Below, one piece after another: positions 1 to 10,015 of a DNA stretch of 64,000 bases. How positions within the stretch are numbered: the first letter of the stretch is position 1; every line of letters starts with the position of its first letter. The notes beneath the pieces are model-generated. The model did not search any database. It saw nothing but the letters and a program-made list of their open reading frames with translations, and was not told the DNA's origin. The position numbers and the translations under genes are program-made. Source of the stretch: Picochlorum sp. 'celeri' (taxonomy: Eukaryota > Chlorophyta > Trebouxiophyceae); the NCBI GenBank assembly GCA_010909725.1, contig JAACMV010000005.1, positions 248,001-312,000 on the forward strand, written 5' to 3'.

Positions 1-2550
1 AAGGTCCATGAGAATTGCATGATAGTATTCTGGTCCACCGGCCTCCTTCACCTTGGCGACTGCTTCAATGCCATCCTCTGCCGTATCAATCTGGGTGAAT
101 CCCAAACGTTTTAGAATGCGGATTGCTACTTTCATGTTGATAACATTGTCTTCTGCGATGAGTAAACGTCTCTCACTGTTGTCTGAATCAAGGCCGTCAA
201 CAAGACTGTTGCTGGATGCAACATGCTTTAAAGACACCTGCAACAAACTGCTTGATGAAGCAAAGCTTTGTTGCATGTCACAATCTGGATCAGATGCTCC
301 CGGTGATTTTGCATCCGGCGTTGTCGTGGTATGGTGGTCGTGGTCGCATGGCATGCTATCAATGTCCAGTTCGAGGACTTCTTGAAGTGCCATTTGCAAT
401 CTGCCCTGGCGTACAGGTCTTGATACGGTGACATAGCCTAGACTGCCAGGACATATTGGATCAAGACCCTTATCGATGTCGAGCGCCTTCCAATCACCGT
501 GTTCAATTTGGCAAAGAGTCTTGGCTGCTTTTGAGTCGTTCAAATTGTGGACAACATGTTTGTCCTCTGCATGATGGGGATCGACTTGCTGGACTTCTGA
601 CAAATTCACATGGCCAGGCCATGATAGCAGTATGCACCTTCTTGCTTCTTCTGGATGTCTTTGATTTAGCAGTTTCGATAGCAGCGTCTTGTGTGATACG
701 CTCATGATGATGACATCAAAAGGTCCAGTGACAAGGCTGTCATTCAAGGATAGATTTGACATTCCATGATCATCTTGGTGCACTGTTTTTATCAGTTTCA
801 TCGCTTCTTCTTCTGATGCCATTGAACGAACTCTGCATCCCCATGTCAACAAGGATTTCTCCACTACACTGCGGACTAATGTGGACGCCTCCACCAGCAG
901 TACTTTCTTCCCAGATGTCACCTCTAAATTGGGGGAATATGGATACGGTTGGATATGTTGCTCATGCTGCTGCTTCGAATCTGATGGAGCCGGAAGCCTG
1001 ACACTCCACGCAAACGTACTGCCAGTGCCAATCCCATCAGAGTGTGCCCACATGTCTCCTCCCATGGCCTCACAGAGCTTTTGAGAGATTGTCAACCCCA
1101 GTCCAGAGCCGCCGAATTTTCGCGTGGGCGTCGCATCTAATTGCGAAAATGATCTAAACAATCTATCCAAATCATTCGTATCTATTCCGATACCAGTATC
1201 ACTCACTCTAAAGTGAATGTACCCTGGACCATGAGGAAGATGCCGTTGCACAGAAGCATTCTGAGGAAATGGCTTTGCAGCAATCTCCAAAAATATCTCA
1301 CCCTCGTCTGTAAATTTCACTGCATTATTCAAAATATTGAGCAATATCTGTTGCAACCGATGAGGATCTCCAGTGAGCAATGGGGGGACATCATCATCAA
1401 TGTGATATGCAAGGTGCAATCTCTTCTGAGCAGCATGCATCCCTGCAATCTCCATGGCAGCCTCCACAGTCGACATGAGGTAAAACTGGGTCGATAATAA
1501 CTCCATTTTGTTTGCCTCTATCTTGCTAAAATCCAATATATCAGTAATCAGCGACAAAAGAGCTTCACCACTGCATCGAATGGTATTCACAAGGTCCCAC
1601 TGCTGTGGTGTCAACTTTGTATCAGCAAGCAGCTGTCCCACTGCAATCATGCCGTTCAAAGGCGTTCGAATTTCATGCGACATACGAGCTAAAAACTGAC
1701 TTTTCGCTTCGGTTGCAGCAGCGGCTTGAGATGCTTCATGCTTTGCTGCCAATTGGGCTTGCTTGTACCTGACCAACTCTGTGATATCCGACTGAATACC
1801 CACATAATGCGTCAAAGACCCCCAATCATCCCGTATTGGGGTCAAACTAAGATAATTAATGAATGCGTCTCCACTCCGTTTGTAATTCTACACAACAAGA
1901 CACCATCAAACACATGGCCATCAACACACCAACACAACAAGGCTACCCACCGTCAGTTGAACCACACACGGCTCTCCTCTCTTGATAGAACGCTTCAATG
2001 TCTCTACACTGCTCTCATCCGTCCCTTCCCCTTGCAGAAATCTGCAGTTCTTGTGCATGACCTCTTTCACAGGATATCCAGTCATTTTTGAAAATCCTTC
2101 ATTGATGTAAATCAGAGGCATATCCGGGGATTTTGCATCAGCAATCGTAATTCCCTCTTGAATAGCATCCATAGCCTTTTCCTTCAGATGTAAAAGCTCC
2201 AAATCGGATCGTTTCATACACACAATATCCTCCTCTGCAGACCCATGCGACGACACACGCTTTGCTACGTATTCCTTCTCCTCAGTATCCAGCTCATTCG
2301 ATTCAGTAACCTCACATTGTCTTTCTAATGTACGAATTCGAGCTTGCAGCCTTGATACCTGCACAAAATACGCATGTCGCTCATGGTCCTGTTCACCCAC
2401 CCAGCCAATCGCAGCATATACACCCGATCCCTCCGTCATGTAACATCAATAGAGATTTAAGAACACAATGCTGCCCTTGTAACATACCTCTGCTCGCAAA
2501 GAAAGCAGTTCCTCCTCAGGGGACCCACTCGCCGACGACTGTCCGTACAT
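1..2550 (-). CDS. LOV-domain hybrid histidine kinase (3' end cut by window edge)
   Basis: Blue-light receptor-type hybrid kinase. I build three exons: 2550-2488, 2358-1951 and 1887 to beyond 1, with introns of 129 nt (gtatgt...cag) and 63 nt (gtgggt...tag); both introns carry in-frame stops. Exon 1 adds EEELLSLRAE, which joins VSRLQARIRTLE into one coiled coil, so I prefer ATG 2550 to the ATG at 2439 inside intron 1. The LOV domain spans about residues 80-190, with the flavin-adduct Cys near residue 126 in NCRFLQGEGTD. Next come the H box MSHEIRTPLNG (His about 228), a LLNILNNAVKF N box, DTGIGI and GGSGLGL. A receiver-like domain follows that lacks the acceptor Asp (VIIMS). The last domain is a true receiver starting LLIAEDN and is cut just after MDL, the likely phosphoacceptor. 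Receiver output partners are not visible. Confidence 0.9.
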
Positions 2551-2922
2551 ACAGCGGGTCTCTGGCACACAGTCGACTCAATACTATTACCCTGACAATA
2601 CGTAGATGGTAATGGAACCAATCAAATCCCTTCTGTCGACATACACGCCCACGGAAGACTAGTTGTCACTCAAGACGTTCTCGAATACTGTACTCTCCTA
2701 AATAAACCCGTCAAAGAGGCTCTCTATACCTATGAATGAAATAAAATAAAATGCAGTGTTGAAATATTACAGGTAATCGGTGAAACTATGAGATCTTGGG
2801 TGGACAGAAATGTTCCTACTACCACCCACATGCATGGTCCTGGACCAGTGGTCCAGGATCACCCATTGCGCTGAATCGGTCTCTCCGGAGCATGGATCAA
2901 CATGGGAAAACCACTCACTCTT
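2551..2922. other. Spacer between LOV kinase start and E2F stop
   Basis: No gene seen. The spacer should hold the promoter of the LOV kinase and the 3' UTR of the E2F gene. Its one notable element is a strong inverted repeat at 2838-2858 preceded by the palindrome catgcatg at 2829-2836. Confidence 0.5.
2829..2858. repeat. Abutting palindromes downstream of E2F
   Basis: catgcatg (2829-2836, perfect) is followed after one base by a 21-nt inverted repeat at 2838-2858. Its two 10-bp arms (tcctggacca and its complement) flank a single central g. It lies about 65 nt past the E2F stop codon, so an RNA hairpin in the 3' UTR is possible. Confidence 0.75.
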
Positions 2923-4341
2923 TTATGACGGATCTTGAGTTCTATAGTCTGGCTGCTGCTCATCGGTTTCTTTTCCACGCTGTTCTGGAGCAGGTGATGG
3001 ATCCAGTGTGCCTGATATCAGTTGCTGCATATATGGCAGGAATTGCATCATGAAATCTCCGTGCGCCACATCGTTTGGAATACCAGGTGATTGATGTGTT
3101 GAAAAATCGATATTTTGCTGCGCCGCAATAAATGCAGCCAGTGCTGATGGATCAAGCTGTACTGGATCAATTGGCTCTGCTGAGTGCGGCATGGTGCTTG
3201 GCAGCATGCCCATCGGCATGGACATTGAATTGAACAGAGCTGGATTATACATGAGGTTGGAAAACTTCTCTGCGTCTGCAGCATCCAAATTGAAGCCTGG
3301 TGGCATCATGCCGGAGAACTGTGGCTGTTGTGTGGGCGTATGCATCCTGGCAGATTTCTCAGGACTTTTCGCTTCAGCAGGCTTTTTCCTCTTGGTTGAA
3401 CTCGTTTCCAGTACATCTTCTTCAGAAAGCTTTTCCAGAATCGGCCTGGGTTCGCGTGCCTGTTTTGCTACTGCCAATTCAGGAGGTTGATGGGCATCTC
3501 CTGGTTTCCAACCATATGTCCAATGGAATGAGGGCTGCCGTTTGTGTGGATTCAATTTTTCAATAATTCCTATACTACAGAGTATCGAGCCAATGTCGTA
3601 CAGCCGCCTTTCGGTCGTGATCTGCCTCTGGGTCCTGTTCTTCTTGACTGTCTCTGGGACAAAACCTGGGCCAAGAAGATACGCAGCGCAATCAGAAAGC
3701 GATGCAGTTCCTCCAGCATGTAGCAACGTTCGAATCAAACGCCTGGTGAGATTGGATAACGAATTCAGATCCTTCTTCTGGGCATCAGACACATTGATGT
3801 CTGGGTTATGCAATGGATCTGTCTCACTCATGATCTCTGTGATAACATCAGGCAAGCCATCATATCCAAGAAACTCATATTGTAACTTTCCAACTCGTTT
3901 GACAACCTTTATCGCTTCTAATACATTAATCACATCATACATGCGTCGCCGTGGAACCCCACAGTGGGCAGCAGCATGACTTAATACCAGCGATCCTGGG
4001 CGACCATCCGGCTCAACATGACCAAATTTATCCAAAAAGTCATGACAGAGCCGAGTGAGAGCAGACTTGGGCTCTCTCTTGGGCAACAAGCCCAAGTCCT
4101 GTGCTGTAACTACTACCTCTTCGTGTTCTCTCACCTCACCCGAGCCGCCCGCGATCTGTTCATGTTTTGACACGGCATCCTCATCCTCCTGAAATGGTGC
4201 TTGTTCCAATGCAACATGCACAGCATCCTTGTCACGATCAGACTGAGAGCGCTCCTGTGTCTTTGGAAACCCAACTCCAGTTGTCTCCTGTGTTGACGCC
4301 TCTCGTTCGGTGTTATCGCCCCCACCAAACGATCTATCCAT
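2923..4341 (-). CDS. Atypical E2F (E2F7/8- or DEL-like) transcription factor, tandem DNA-binding domains
   Basis: 472 aa from ATG 4341; an in-frame TTG just upstream is not used as start. Two winged-helix E2F/DP domains are visible. The first, at about residues 95-165, has ALTRLCHDFLDKFG and RRRMYDVINVLEAI. The second, at about 200-280, has NLTRRLIRTLL and ERRLYDIGSILCSIGIIEKL, ending near SFHWTYG. In atypical E2Fs (plant DEL, animal E2F7/8) the two domains act as an intramolecular dimer, bind E2F sites without DP and usually repress cell-cycle and endocycle genes. The N-terminal 90 residues are acidic and Gln/Glu-rich. The C-terminal 190 residues are Pro/Gln/Met-rich with no Rb-binding motif that I recognise. 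Single exon. A nuclear location and a repressor role are inferred from the family. Confidence 0.85.
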   Translation of the reverse strand: MDRSFGGGDNTEREASTQETTGVGFPKTQERSQSDRDKDAVHVALEQAPFQEDEDAVSKHEQIAGGSGEVREHEEVVVTAQDLGLLPKREPKSALTRLCHDFLDKFGHVEPDGRPGSLVLSHAAAHCGVPRRRMYDVINVLEAIKVVKRVGKLQYEFLGYDGLPDVITEIMSETDPLHNPDINVSDAQKKDLNSLSNLTRRLIRTLLHAGGTASLSDCAAYLLGPGFVPETVKKNRTQRQITTERRLYDIGSILCSIGIIEKLNPHKRQPSFHWTYGWKPGDAHQPPELAVAKQAREPRPILEKLSEEDVLETSSTKRKKPAEAKSPEKSARMHTPTQQPQFSGMMPPGFNLDAADAEKFSNLMYNPALFNSMSMPMGMLPSTMPHSAEPIDPVQLDPSALAAFIAAQQNIDFSTHQSPGIPNDVAHGDFMMQFLPYMQQLISGTLDPSPAPEQRGKETDEQQPDYRTQDPS

Positions 4342-4860
4342 ATTTATGAGCAAAAATCTCCAAGGAATTCAATCAGCGGTGCTGAATAGGAATGTTTGCG
4401 AATTTAAGAGGTGCAAGTAATCGAACTGCGAAAAACTCTATTTTGCCATCAAGACCAGTCGATGTTTATCAAATATCTACCAAAAGACTGTGATTCTTTG
4501 AATAATCGATCGAATATAGCTCACTGGTAGAGAGGAGTGCTCCAACCCAAATCACGCGCACTCCTGGTGCAATTGCAGACACTTTGCAATATCTCTCCGA
4601 ACTTTAATGATGGATCCAGATATAATGACAGAATTTCATACACAATGCGATAACCGGGTTATTTGGTGCGTTGAGGAATCTGTAGCGCTTCGGGTTTAAA
4701 CGATCTGGTGGGATCGTACCACCCCAATCATAAATCATGTGAAAATGTGGGGGGTTTCCCTGATAGGTCATACGAAGAAGGCGTATCGGGTCCGATACAC
4801 GCAGGTATTACACAGAAACAAGGAATGTGCAATGTATAATTGATTGATGGAATGATTCAT
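4342..4860. other. Spacer between E2F start and BRUTUS-like stop
   Basis: No gene seen. It holds the E2F promoter and the 3' UTR of the BRUTUS-like gene. Several palindromes occur: tcgatcga (4506-4513), tgcaattgca (4568-4577), ataacc-g-ggttat (4650-4662) and gtatcgg-gt-ccgatac (4783-4798, about 63 nt past the BRUTUS-like stop). A tRNA A-box lookalike near 4517-4531 has no B box. Confidence 0.5.
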
Positions 4861-7800
4861 TTATTCATGCTCTGAATGGCATACTCTTGTGTTGTACCCA
4901 TGGCAGCTTGAGCACTTGTGATAGACAAAGTGGAATGGAGCCTGTGATGTTGCCCCGCAATCATTGCACCTCACGGTTTGCTTTCTCTTGGCGTATTCAT
5001 ATGGAAGCTTTTCTGATGCGAGCATGGCGTCAATCATTTTCCAGTACACTTCCATGTCTCCGAGAGATTTTGAACAGATTGGACACGTGTATGAATACCT
5101 GACATATGCTCCAAAGCACAATGAATGCATGAAATGCCCACATGGGAGTTCTTTGATTGGGGTATTTGATTCAAAAAGAGGATCAGAACACACGGGGCAT
5201 GTCCCTGAGAGGGCAGCTTCGGTGCATTTGTGCTTATTGAAGAGCTCCAGAGACATGCATGCATTGCAGGACATGCAATGAAAAGAGTCTATTCCAAGCC
5301 CCTTGCCACGTCTGCAGAAATTGCAGAATGGGCAATGATAAATGTCCTTGGTGCCATCGTTGTCGAATAAATGGCATATGTTGCAGTAGTATGCTGCCAT
5401 GGTGCTGCCACACCCAGAGCATGCATTGCTAATGTTTTGCCTGAGCCCACATAACATGCACCTCATCTCCTTGACTTGATACCGATCCAGTTTATGATCG
5501 AGTACTTTTTCATCGTGGCATAATCTACACGTGAATTCTTTGTCACAGCATGGGGCAACAAGCATTGCATTTCTGGCATAATGCTTACATCCTAGGATGC
5601 CCTTCTCCTTGTCGTGATACATTTTGGTACACTCTGATGGAGTTGTACTACTTGCAAGAGGAGACGTTGCTGCTTGTTGGCTTCCATGATGAGTGTCATG
5701 TGGTCGGAGTGTGGACACTGAAGGCATTCCATGCTCTTTTGCTTTCAACAAGACGGGATTTCGCTTTTGCTGTGCCACGATATAGCGACTGGCCATGAGA
5801 TGCTGAATCAGATATGCTTTTCTTTGTGGTTCAAGAGAATCGTCAGCGGACACTCGCCTGACTGCACTCTCAAGCTGCTTTTGATTCATCCGGAATATAT
5901 CCTCCCATCCTGGTTTGAAAGGGGTTGCATCCAAACTCGTTGGTTCAACGAGAATGTTTTGATGCAATGGAGCAGCGTTGGCCCCTGAGATATTATTTTT
6001 CGCCAGATATGCTGCCACTTCTTCCAGAACTGCCTTTTGTTCCTGCATGGCAATCACGGGAGAGCTACTGTGCCCCACATCATTTCCATTCGAATTGCTG
6101 GTGAATCCATTTGACGCATTTGCTTGAGCTGCACCCAACCAATTTGCAAATGCAGTGGATTTTGATGCGGATTTTAATGAGGACATCATGGCATTTGCTT
6201 CCTCCTCAGTCATTGACTTGGTCACCCAGGAAAGCATCACCTGTAAAACCTCTGCTCCTGTCTGGCCAATGATGATGCCCACAAGCTCCTCCTGCTCTTG
6301 CACAGTAAAGTGCTCCGTAAACAAGGGCCATAATTCTTTTTCTTCCGCCCTAATATGAGTTTCGAGCGAAGCGCGGATAGCAGCACACATTCTAGATAAC
6401 TTTGATGCCGCAGACCGCAAAATCTCCAAGTTGAACGTCTCCATGCATGCACCTACCGCTGCTACGTCAGATGAGACTTGCTGGAATAAATGTTCCTCCT
6501 GCTTGTGGTCGAGGGAGTATGCATGGCTCACGTTTGACAAAGTTTCCTTTGATTCTAGTGCTGGGAAGACAATTTCATCCTCAGCTCTGGAGTGTGCCCT
6601 GTAGATACCTCTGAGAAACTCAAATCTCGTTTGCAAGTCAGGAATCATGCTGCAGAGGATAGAATCCGATGTCCACGACTCGGCGGCGCTGGCCTCTTGC
6701 TGAAGATGCAGGGCTGCCTTTTCCAGATCTTTGAGTTCCTGCTTCAGTGCCTTGTGAAACTGAAAAATGTGGTCGATTGGATTGATCAAGATCACGGGCT
6801 CCTCGTTCTCATCAACAGGCGAGTCAATGTCTAGCTTTTGTCCTGAAACATGCTGAACTTTTGATCCTGTTTTGATTCTCTTTGGGTGCCTGAAACTCTC
6901 TGGCATGGAATCCCTGTCAGATGGGTGCCTTTCAGAAGGGCCGCACGTCTTGATAGGATACGCTGCAGGATTTTCTGTCATTTCATTTGCAAGTTCTTGG
7001 CCAGTGATACTTCTCAAAGCCCACTGGCGAAGGAGTTCGACCAGAGGCTTCTGCTCAGTCTGAGAGGCTTTCCTCATATCAGAAAGCCACATATCTAAAT
7101 CAGTTTTGGAAATTTGTGATGCGATCCAGGGCATAAATCGCTCAAGTAAGCGCAAAGGCATTGCCTGCACAAGCCTCCAAACAATGTATCTTTGTTCTGC
7201 AGGGCACAGCCTCTCCATCAGCTCAGGGAAAATATCACTCTCTTCCCTTGCCATATGCACATGCATGCTCTTTGACAACTTCTGAGCAACCTCGGCCAAT
7301 TCTCCTATAAGTTCAGATACCTCTTTCGCTCCACGCCTCGCACAAGCCCTAGCATCCCCCAGCAACCGGCCCAGTGCTTCAAATCTGGCAGTCTCCAAGG
7401 AATGATCCTCCTCACACTGATGACTGATCTCACCCCCAGGGGAAGCACTTCTGTTCAAAGCAGGAAATAGTATTTCATCTTCTGATGTTGAATGGAAATG
7501 ACAAACTGCTCTAATGAATCTATGCCTCTCTGCCAGACCCTGCAATTGCTCCAATGAGACTCCTGCTGCTGCAGGATTATTGTTCAACAATGCTGCCTCC
7601 TTGGCAAACGACCTGATAGCTGATCGAATGGCCTCATGAAAATACACCACTTCTTTCAAAGGATGATGTGCACCATTCTCAATATCCCCCTCAACTACAG
7701 TGGTGCAAGGACTGCACCCACAACACACAAACTCATTTGATTCTCCAACAACTCTTTGTGGCGACTCCTCGCCAGCATGTTCTTCCTTCAACTCTCCAGC

Positions 7801-8517
7801 AACCTCTTGAGGTTCCAAACAATTATGAATCACTTTTTTCAGCCAGGGATCACTGATGGCTTGGGCCATCTGATTGCTCAAGTTTCTCATGTCCTCCTTG
7901 GACAATGATCCAAGTAACCACTGAAGCATTGGCTTGATTGCAGAATACGGTATACAACACAAAAATTGAACCGCCAACCCTGCCTGCTCATTGATGCTAA
8001 AGTTATTCTGAAGTAATGGTAAAATCTGCTCCCCTTCCTTTTCCAAATGCTTGGTAAGCGTGGTATGGACCTCCTCCACCTTTCGTGCAAGCTTATGCAG
8101 CCCTTCAGATGTATGCACGCTTCCATCACTATGCCCATCGACACCACCATCTTCGCGAAAACCTTTCAGCGCATTCTCAGATGTCAATATTGACGATAGC
8201 TCCTCCAGCAAATGCTCCTCATCCTCATGCTCCACAGAGTAGGCAAGGGTCACATTTCGAACCTTGTCATCCAACGCTGGGTACAGCACTTCATCCTCTA
8301 TACTACTGTGATACTTGTACAACTCTTCCAAGAATTTATAACGCTCCTTCAATGCCTTTAACCCGCTGTCAACCGCCGAAACACGCCTGTCCTGGCGCAT
8401 ACTCTCCTTTTCCAAGGACAACGCAGTCTTGAACAAGCCTGAGAGCTCCCGTCGAATCGCATCATGTAATTGTGAATAAAAAACTAATAAAGGTGACGAT
8501 AAAACGTCCTCATTCAT
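4861..8517 (-). CDS. BRUTUS-like hemerythrin/CHY/RING E3 ubiquitin ligase
   Basis: 1218 aa, single exon, ATG 8517. Three hemerythrin HHE domains occupy about residues 8-190, 290-480 and 590-760; each has an H..SxEDExLxPAL core (YHSSIEDEVLYPAL, FHSTSEDEILFPAL, AHSRAEDEIVFPAL) and a distal HxxxE. A CHY zinc finger starts near residue 970 (CKHYARNAMLVAPCC), followed by a CTCHY-type block, a RING-H2 (CPVCSDPLFES...CGHFMHSLC...CPICSK) near 1095-1140 and a C-terminal zinc ribbon (CNDCGATS...CSSCHGYNTRVC). This order matches plant BTS/BTSL proteins, which bind iron through the hemerythrin domains and target bHLH regulators of iron uptake for degradation. It has the full domain set, so an active iron-responsive ligase is likely. 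It shares a 321-bp divergent spacer with the DNL zinc-finger gene. Confidence 0.93.
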   Translation of the reverse strand: MNEDVLSSPLLVFYSQLHDAIRRELSGLFKTALSLEKESMRQDRRVSAVDSGLKALKERYKFLEELYKYHSSIEDEVLYPALDDKVRNVTLAYSVEHEDEEHLLEELSSILTSENALKGFREDGGVDGHSDGSVHTSEGLHKLARKVEEVHTTLTKHLEKEGEQILPLLQNNFSINEQAGLAVQFLCCIPYSAIKPMLQWLLGSLSKEDMRNLSNQMAQAISDPWLKKVIHNCLEPQEVAGELKEEHAGEESPQRVVGESNEFVCCGCSPCTTVVEGDIENGAHHPLKEVVYFHEAIRSAIRSFAKEAALLNNNPAAAGVSLEQLQGLAERHRFIRAVCHFHSTSEDEILFPALNRSASPGGEISHQCEEDHSLETARFEALGRLLGDARACARRGAKEVSELIGELAEVAQKLSKSMHVHMAREESDIFPELMERLCPAEQRYIVWRLVQAMPLRLLERFMPWIASQISKTDLDMWLSDMRKASQTEQKPLVELLRQWALRSITGQELANEMTENPAAYPIKTCGPSERHPSDRDSMPESFRHPKRIKTGSKVQHVSGQKLDIDSPVDENEEPVILINPIDHIFQFHKALKQELKDLEKAALHLQQEASAAESWTSDSILCSMIPDLQTRFEFLRGIYRAHSRAEDEIVFPALESKETLSNVSHAYSLDHKQEEHLFQQVSSDVAAVGACMETFNLEILRSAASKLSRMCAAIRASLETHIRAEEKELWPLFTEHFTVQEQEELVGIIIGQTGAEVLQVMLSWVTKSMTEEEANAMMSSLKSASKSTAFANWLGAAQANASNGFTSNSNGNDVGHSSSPVIAMQEQKAVLEEVAAYLAKNNISGANAAPLHQNILVEPTSLDATPFKPGWEDIFRMNQKQLESAVRRVSADDSLEPQRKAYLIQHLMASRYIVAQQKRNPVLLKAKEHGMPSVSTLRPHDTHHGSQQAATSPLASSTTPSECTKMYHDKEKGILGCKHYARNAMLVAPCCDKEFTCRLCHDEKVLDHKLDRYQVKEMRCMLCGLRQNISNACSGCGSTMAAYYCNICHLFDNDGTKDIYHCPFCNFCRRGKGLGIDSFHCMSCNACMSLELFNKHKCTEAALSGTCPVCSDPLFESNTPIKELPCGHFMHSLCFGAYVRYSYTCPICSKSLGDMEVYWKMIDAMLASEKLPYEYAKRKQTVRCNDCGATSQAPFHFVYHKCSSCHGYNTRVCHSEHE

Positions 8518-8838
8518 CGTATTTTGTCGTCAGGGCTGCGATCCTTGGACAAATGCTTCAATCCAATCGAGAACTTAGAATCCTACGTCTGTCTGTATTT
8601 CCCACATCTGGGCAACGAATTCTTACGGATTTATTTCATCTATGATTGGTATGGTATATGCTGGGTGCTATTGACTTGCATGAAAAATCTCCGATCCTTC
8701 CTACATTAGGAATAAAAAAAGTTCATGAACTGGGCCAAACTTCATCTTCTCAAACGTCTCCTGGCGTCGATTCCAGATTGCATTCATTGTATTTTCTTTA
8801 TTCCCAGAAATCTCACCAAAAGTATCATTTAGTAGATC
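8518..8838. promoter_or_regulatory. Divergent promoter region, BRUTUS-like / DNL zinc finger
   Basis: A 321-bp spacer between the two divergent start codons, with no gene in it. Contains the perfect 12-bp palindrome agttcatgaact at 8720-8731. The two products both belong to iron or mitochondrial chaperone biology, so co-regulation is conceivable but not shown. Confidence 0.5.
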
Positions 8839-9522
8839 ATGCATGCGCTCAGTATCTCTGCTCTTCTACTCGAGCGTCCTTGGTGCAAAGCTGGACAGCC
8901 TGCTGACTGTTTGCAGGAGAATACACATAGGTTGGTGTCTCGAAAGGCTGTAGCGGCGCTCAGGAGAATCCCATCTAGATCAGCGTTTGGTAGAGTTGTA
9001 GCAATCGTTGGGCGAGGCCCATCTGGGGTGTGTGACCAGTATGGTGGTTCCTCTCCCAGCTCACAGTACTTTTATGGCTCTTTTCCGAGGCGTCGTTTGC
9101 TTCGTATCGTGCGTGCCAATGGTACGTTGATGGTTGTTCAAGCATAGTACATGCCATGCCATCTTGTTCTAAGAGAGTATTGGATGCAGGAGACAATGAT
9201 GATGCCAACGATGAGGAGAAGACTGCATCAATTGATTTGAATTTACCACGAAGGTCTATGCTTGTCAGTTTTACTTGCAACGCATGTGGTATGTGTATTT
9301 CAAGGCTGTATCCTCGGCGATTTCATGTTGCTGTATAATGTTTTGTGCAACTATCTCTCCGCAGGAGGCAGGTCAGAGCGGTTGGTGAATCCACTAGCAT
9401 GGGAAAAAGGCATGGTTATTGTTCAATGCGAGCATTGCAAGGCATGGCATAAAGTTTCGGATGCGAATAATATGGTAGAAGAGTATAGATTTGATGAAAT
9501 GCAAGATTCTGATGCTGAGTGA
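8839..9522 (+). CDS. DNL-type zinc-finger protein (Zim17/Tim15/HEP-like organellar HSP70 escort)
   Basis: 183 aa from three exons that I reconstruct: 8839-9121, 9178-9288 and 9365-9522 (total divisible by 3). The introns are gtacgt...gag (56 nt) and gtatgt...gcag (76 nt). After splicing the zinc-binding domain reads FTCNACG-GRSERLVNPLAWEKG, then VIVQCEHCKAWHKVSDA. The two CxxC pairs and the AxEKGxVxVQCxxC signature are diagnostic of the DNL family, which keeps mitochondrial or plastid HSP70 soluble. The first 100 or so residues are rich in Arg, Ser and Ala and look like an organellar transit peptide; I cannot tell mitochondrion from plastid. The exon 1/2 acceptor is the least certain boundary, chosen because only it keeps the frame. 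Confidence 0.85.
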
Positions 9523-10015
9523 GTGCAATCATTATGTATCCTTGTTGCAAGGACTATATATGCACAGACTGTAGATGGCTGAGCATGGTTGGAACTGCTC
9601 TTTGTCACATTGTGGAATGTGTTTGGCATCGATACAAAATGAAGAGGGCACGCGTGCGTGGAGGGGACTCCCAATGATGTATTTGGTTATTCTACTATTG
9701 GGGGGTGCCTCCTCACGAGTGCTTGTGTCACAAGAGCTGTAGCAGTACGTACATGAAAATAGGATTGTAGAATGGCATGAATGCTCTAGTATACGCAGGT
9801 ATGCGGCATATGGAGGAGTATCGACATGAGGAAAGATTACGTGATTGACGCCCGCGGCAAGATTGCTCTTAAGAGCGCCGATATCGGCGCCACTGATCTC
9901 GAGCAATCCATGGATTGCGGCTGGGTTGAGTCACATGCTACATACCACCGATAACCCAAAATATTTTGAAATTATAAAAAATTCTACACGTGGACTCTCA
10001 TGAGAAAAGGTCACC
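9523..10015. other. Spacer before the amino-acid permease, with a palindrome cluster
   Basis: No convincing gene. A 124-codon open frame on the minus strand (9532-9906) has no recognisable domain and is Cys/Ser-rich noise-like. The striking content is the cluster of perfect palindromes at 9861-9917, listed separately, about 100-150 bp upstream of the permease ATG. Confidence 0.5.
9861..9917. repeat. Chain of perfect palindromes upstream of the permease gene
   Basis: ctcttaagag (9866-9875) shares its last base with gcgccgatatcggcgc (9875-9890, 16 bp, perfect); caatccatggattg (9904-9917, 14 bp, perfect) follows. In addition gattgctc (9861-9868) and gagcaatc (9901-9908) form outer inverted arms enclosing the 16-bp palindrome. 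The whole could extrude as a cruciform or present several dimer-binding sites. Confidence 0.85.

Noticed and set aside
1921..2439. ATG 2439 as start and 172-aa product for the LOV protein
   Set aside because: The frame ends inside an intron in mid-LOV domain, and its first 27 codons lie in another intron; splicing gives a complete LOV domain and a continuous coiled coil.
4510..4580. tRNA-like A box (tagctcactggtagag) upstream of the E2F gene
   Set aside because: No B box (GGTTCGA-like) follows at the right distance and no acceptor or anticodon stem can be drawn.
9532..9906. 124-codon minus-strand open frame between the DNL gene and the permease
   Set aside because: No domain, no signal peptide, Cys/Ser-rich composition unlike neighbouring genes, and it runs through the palindrome cluster.
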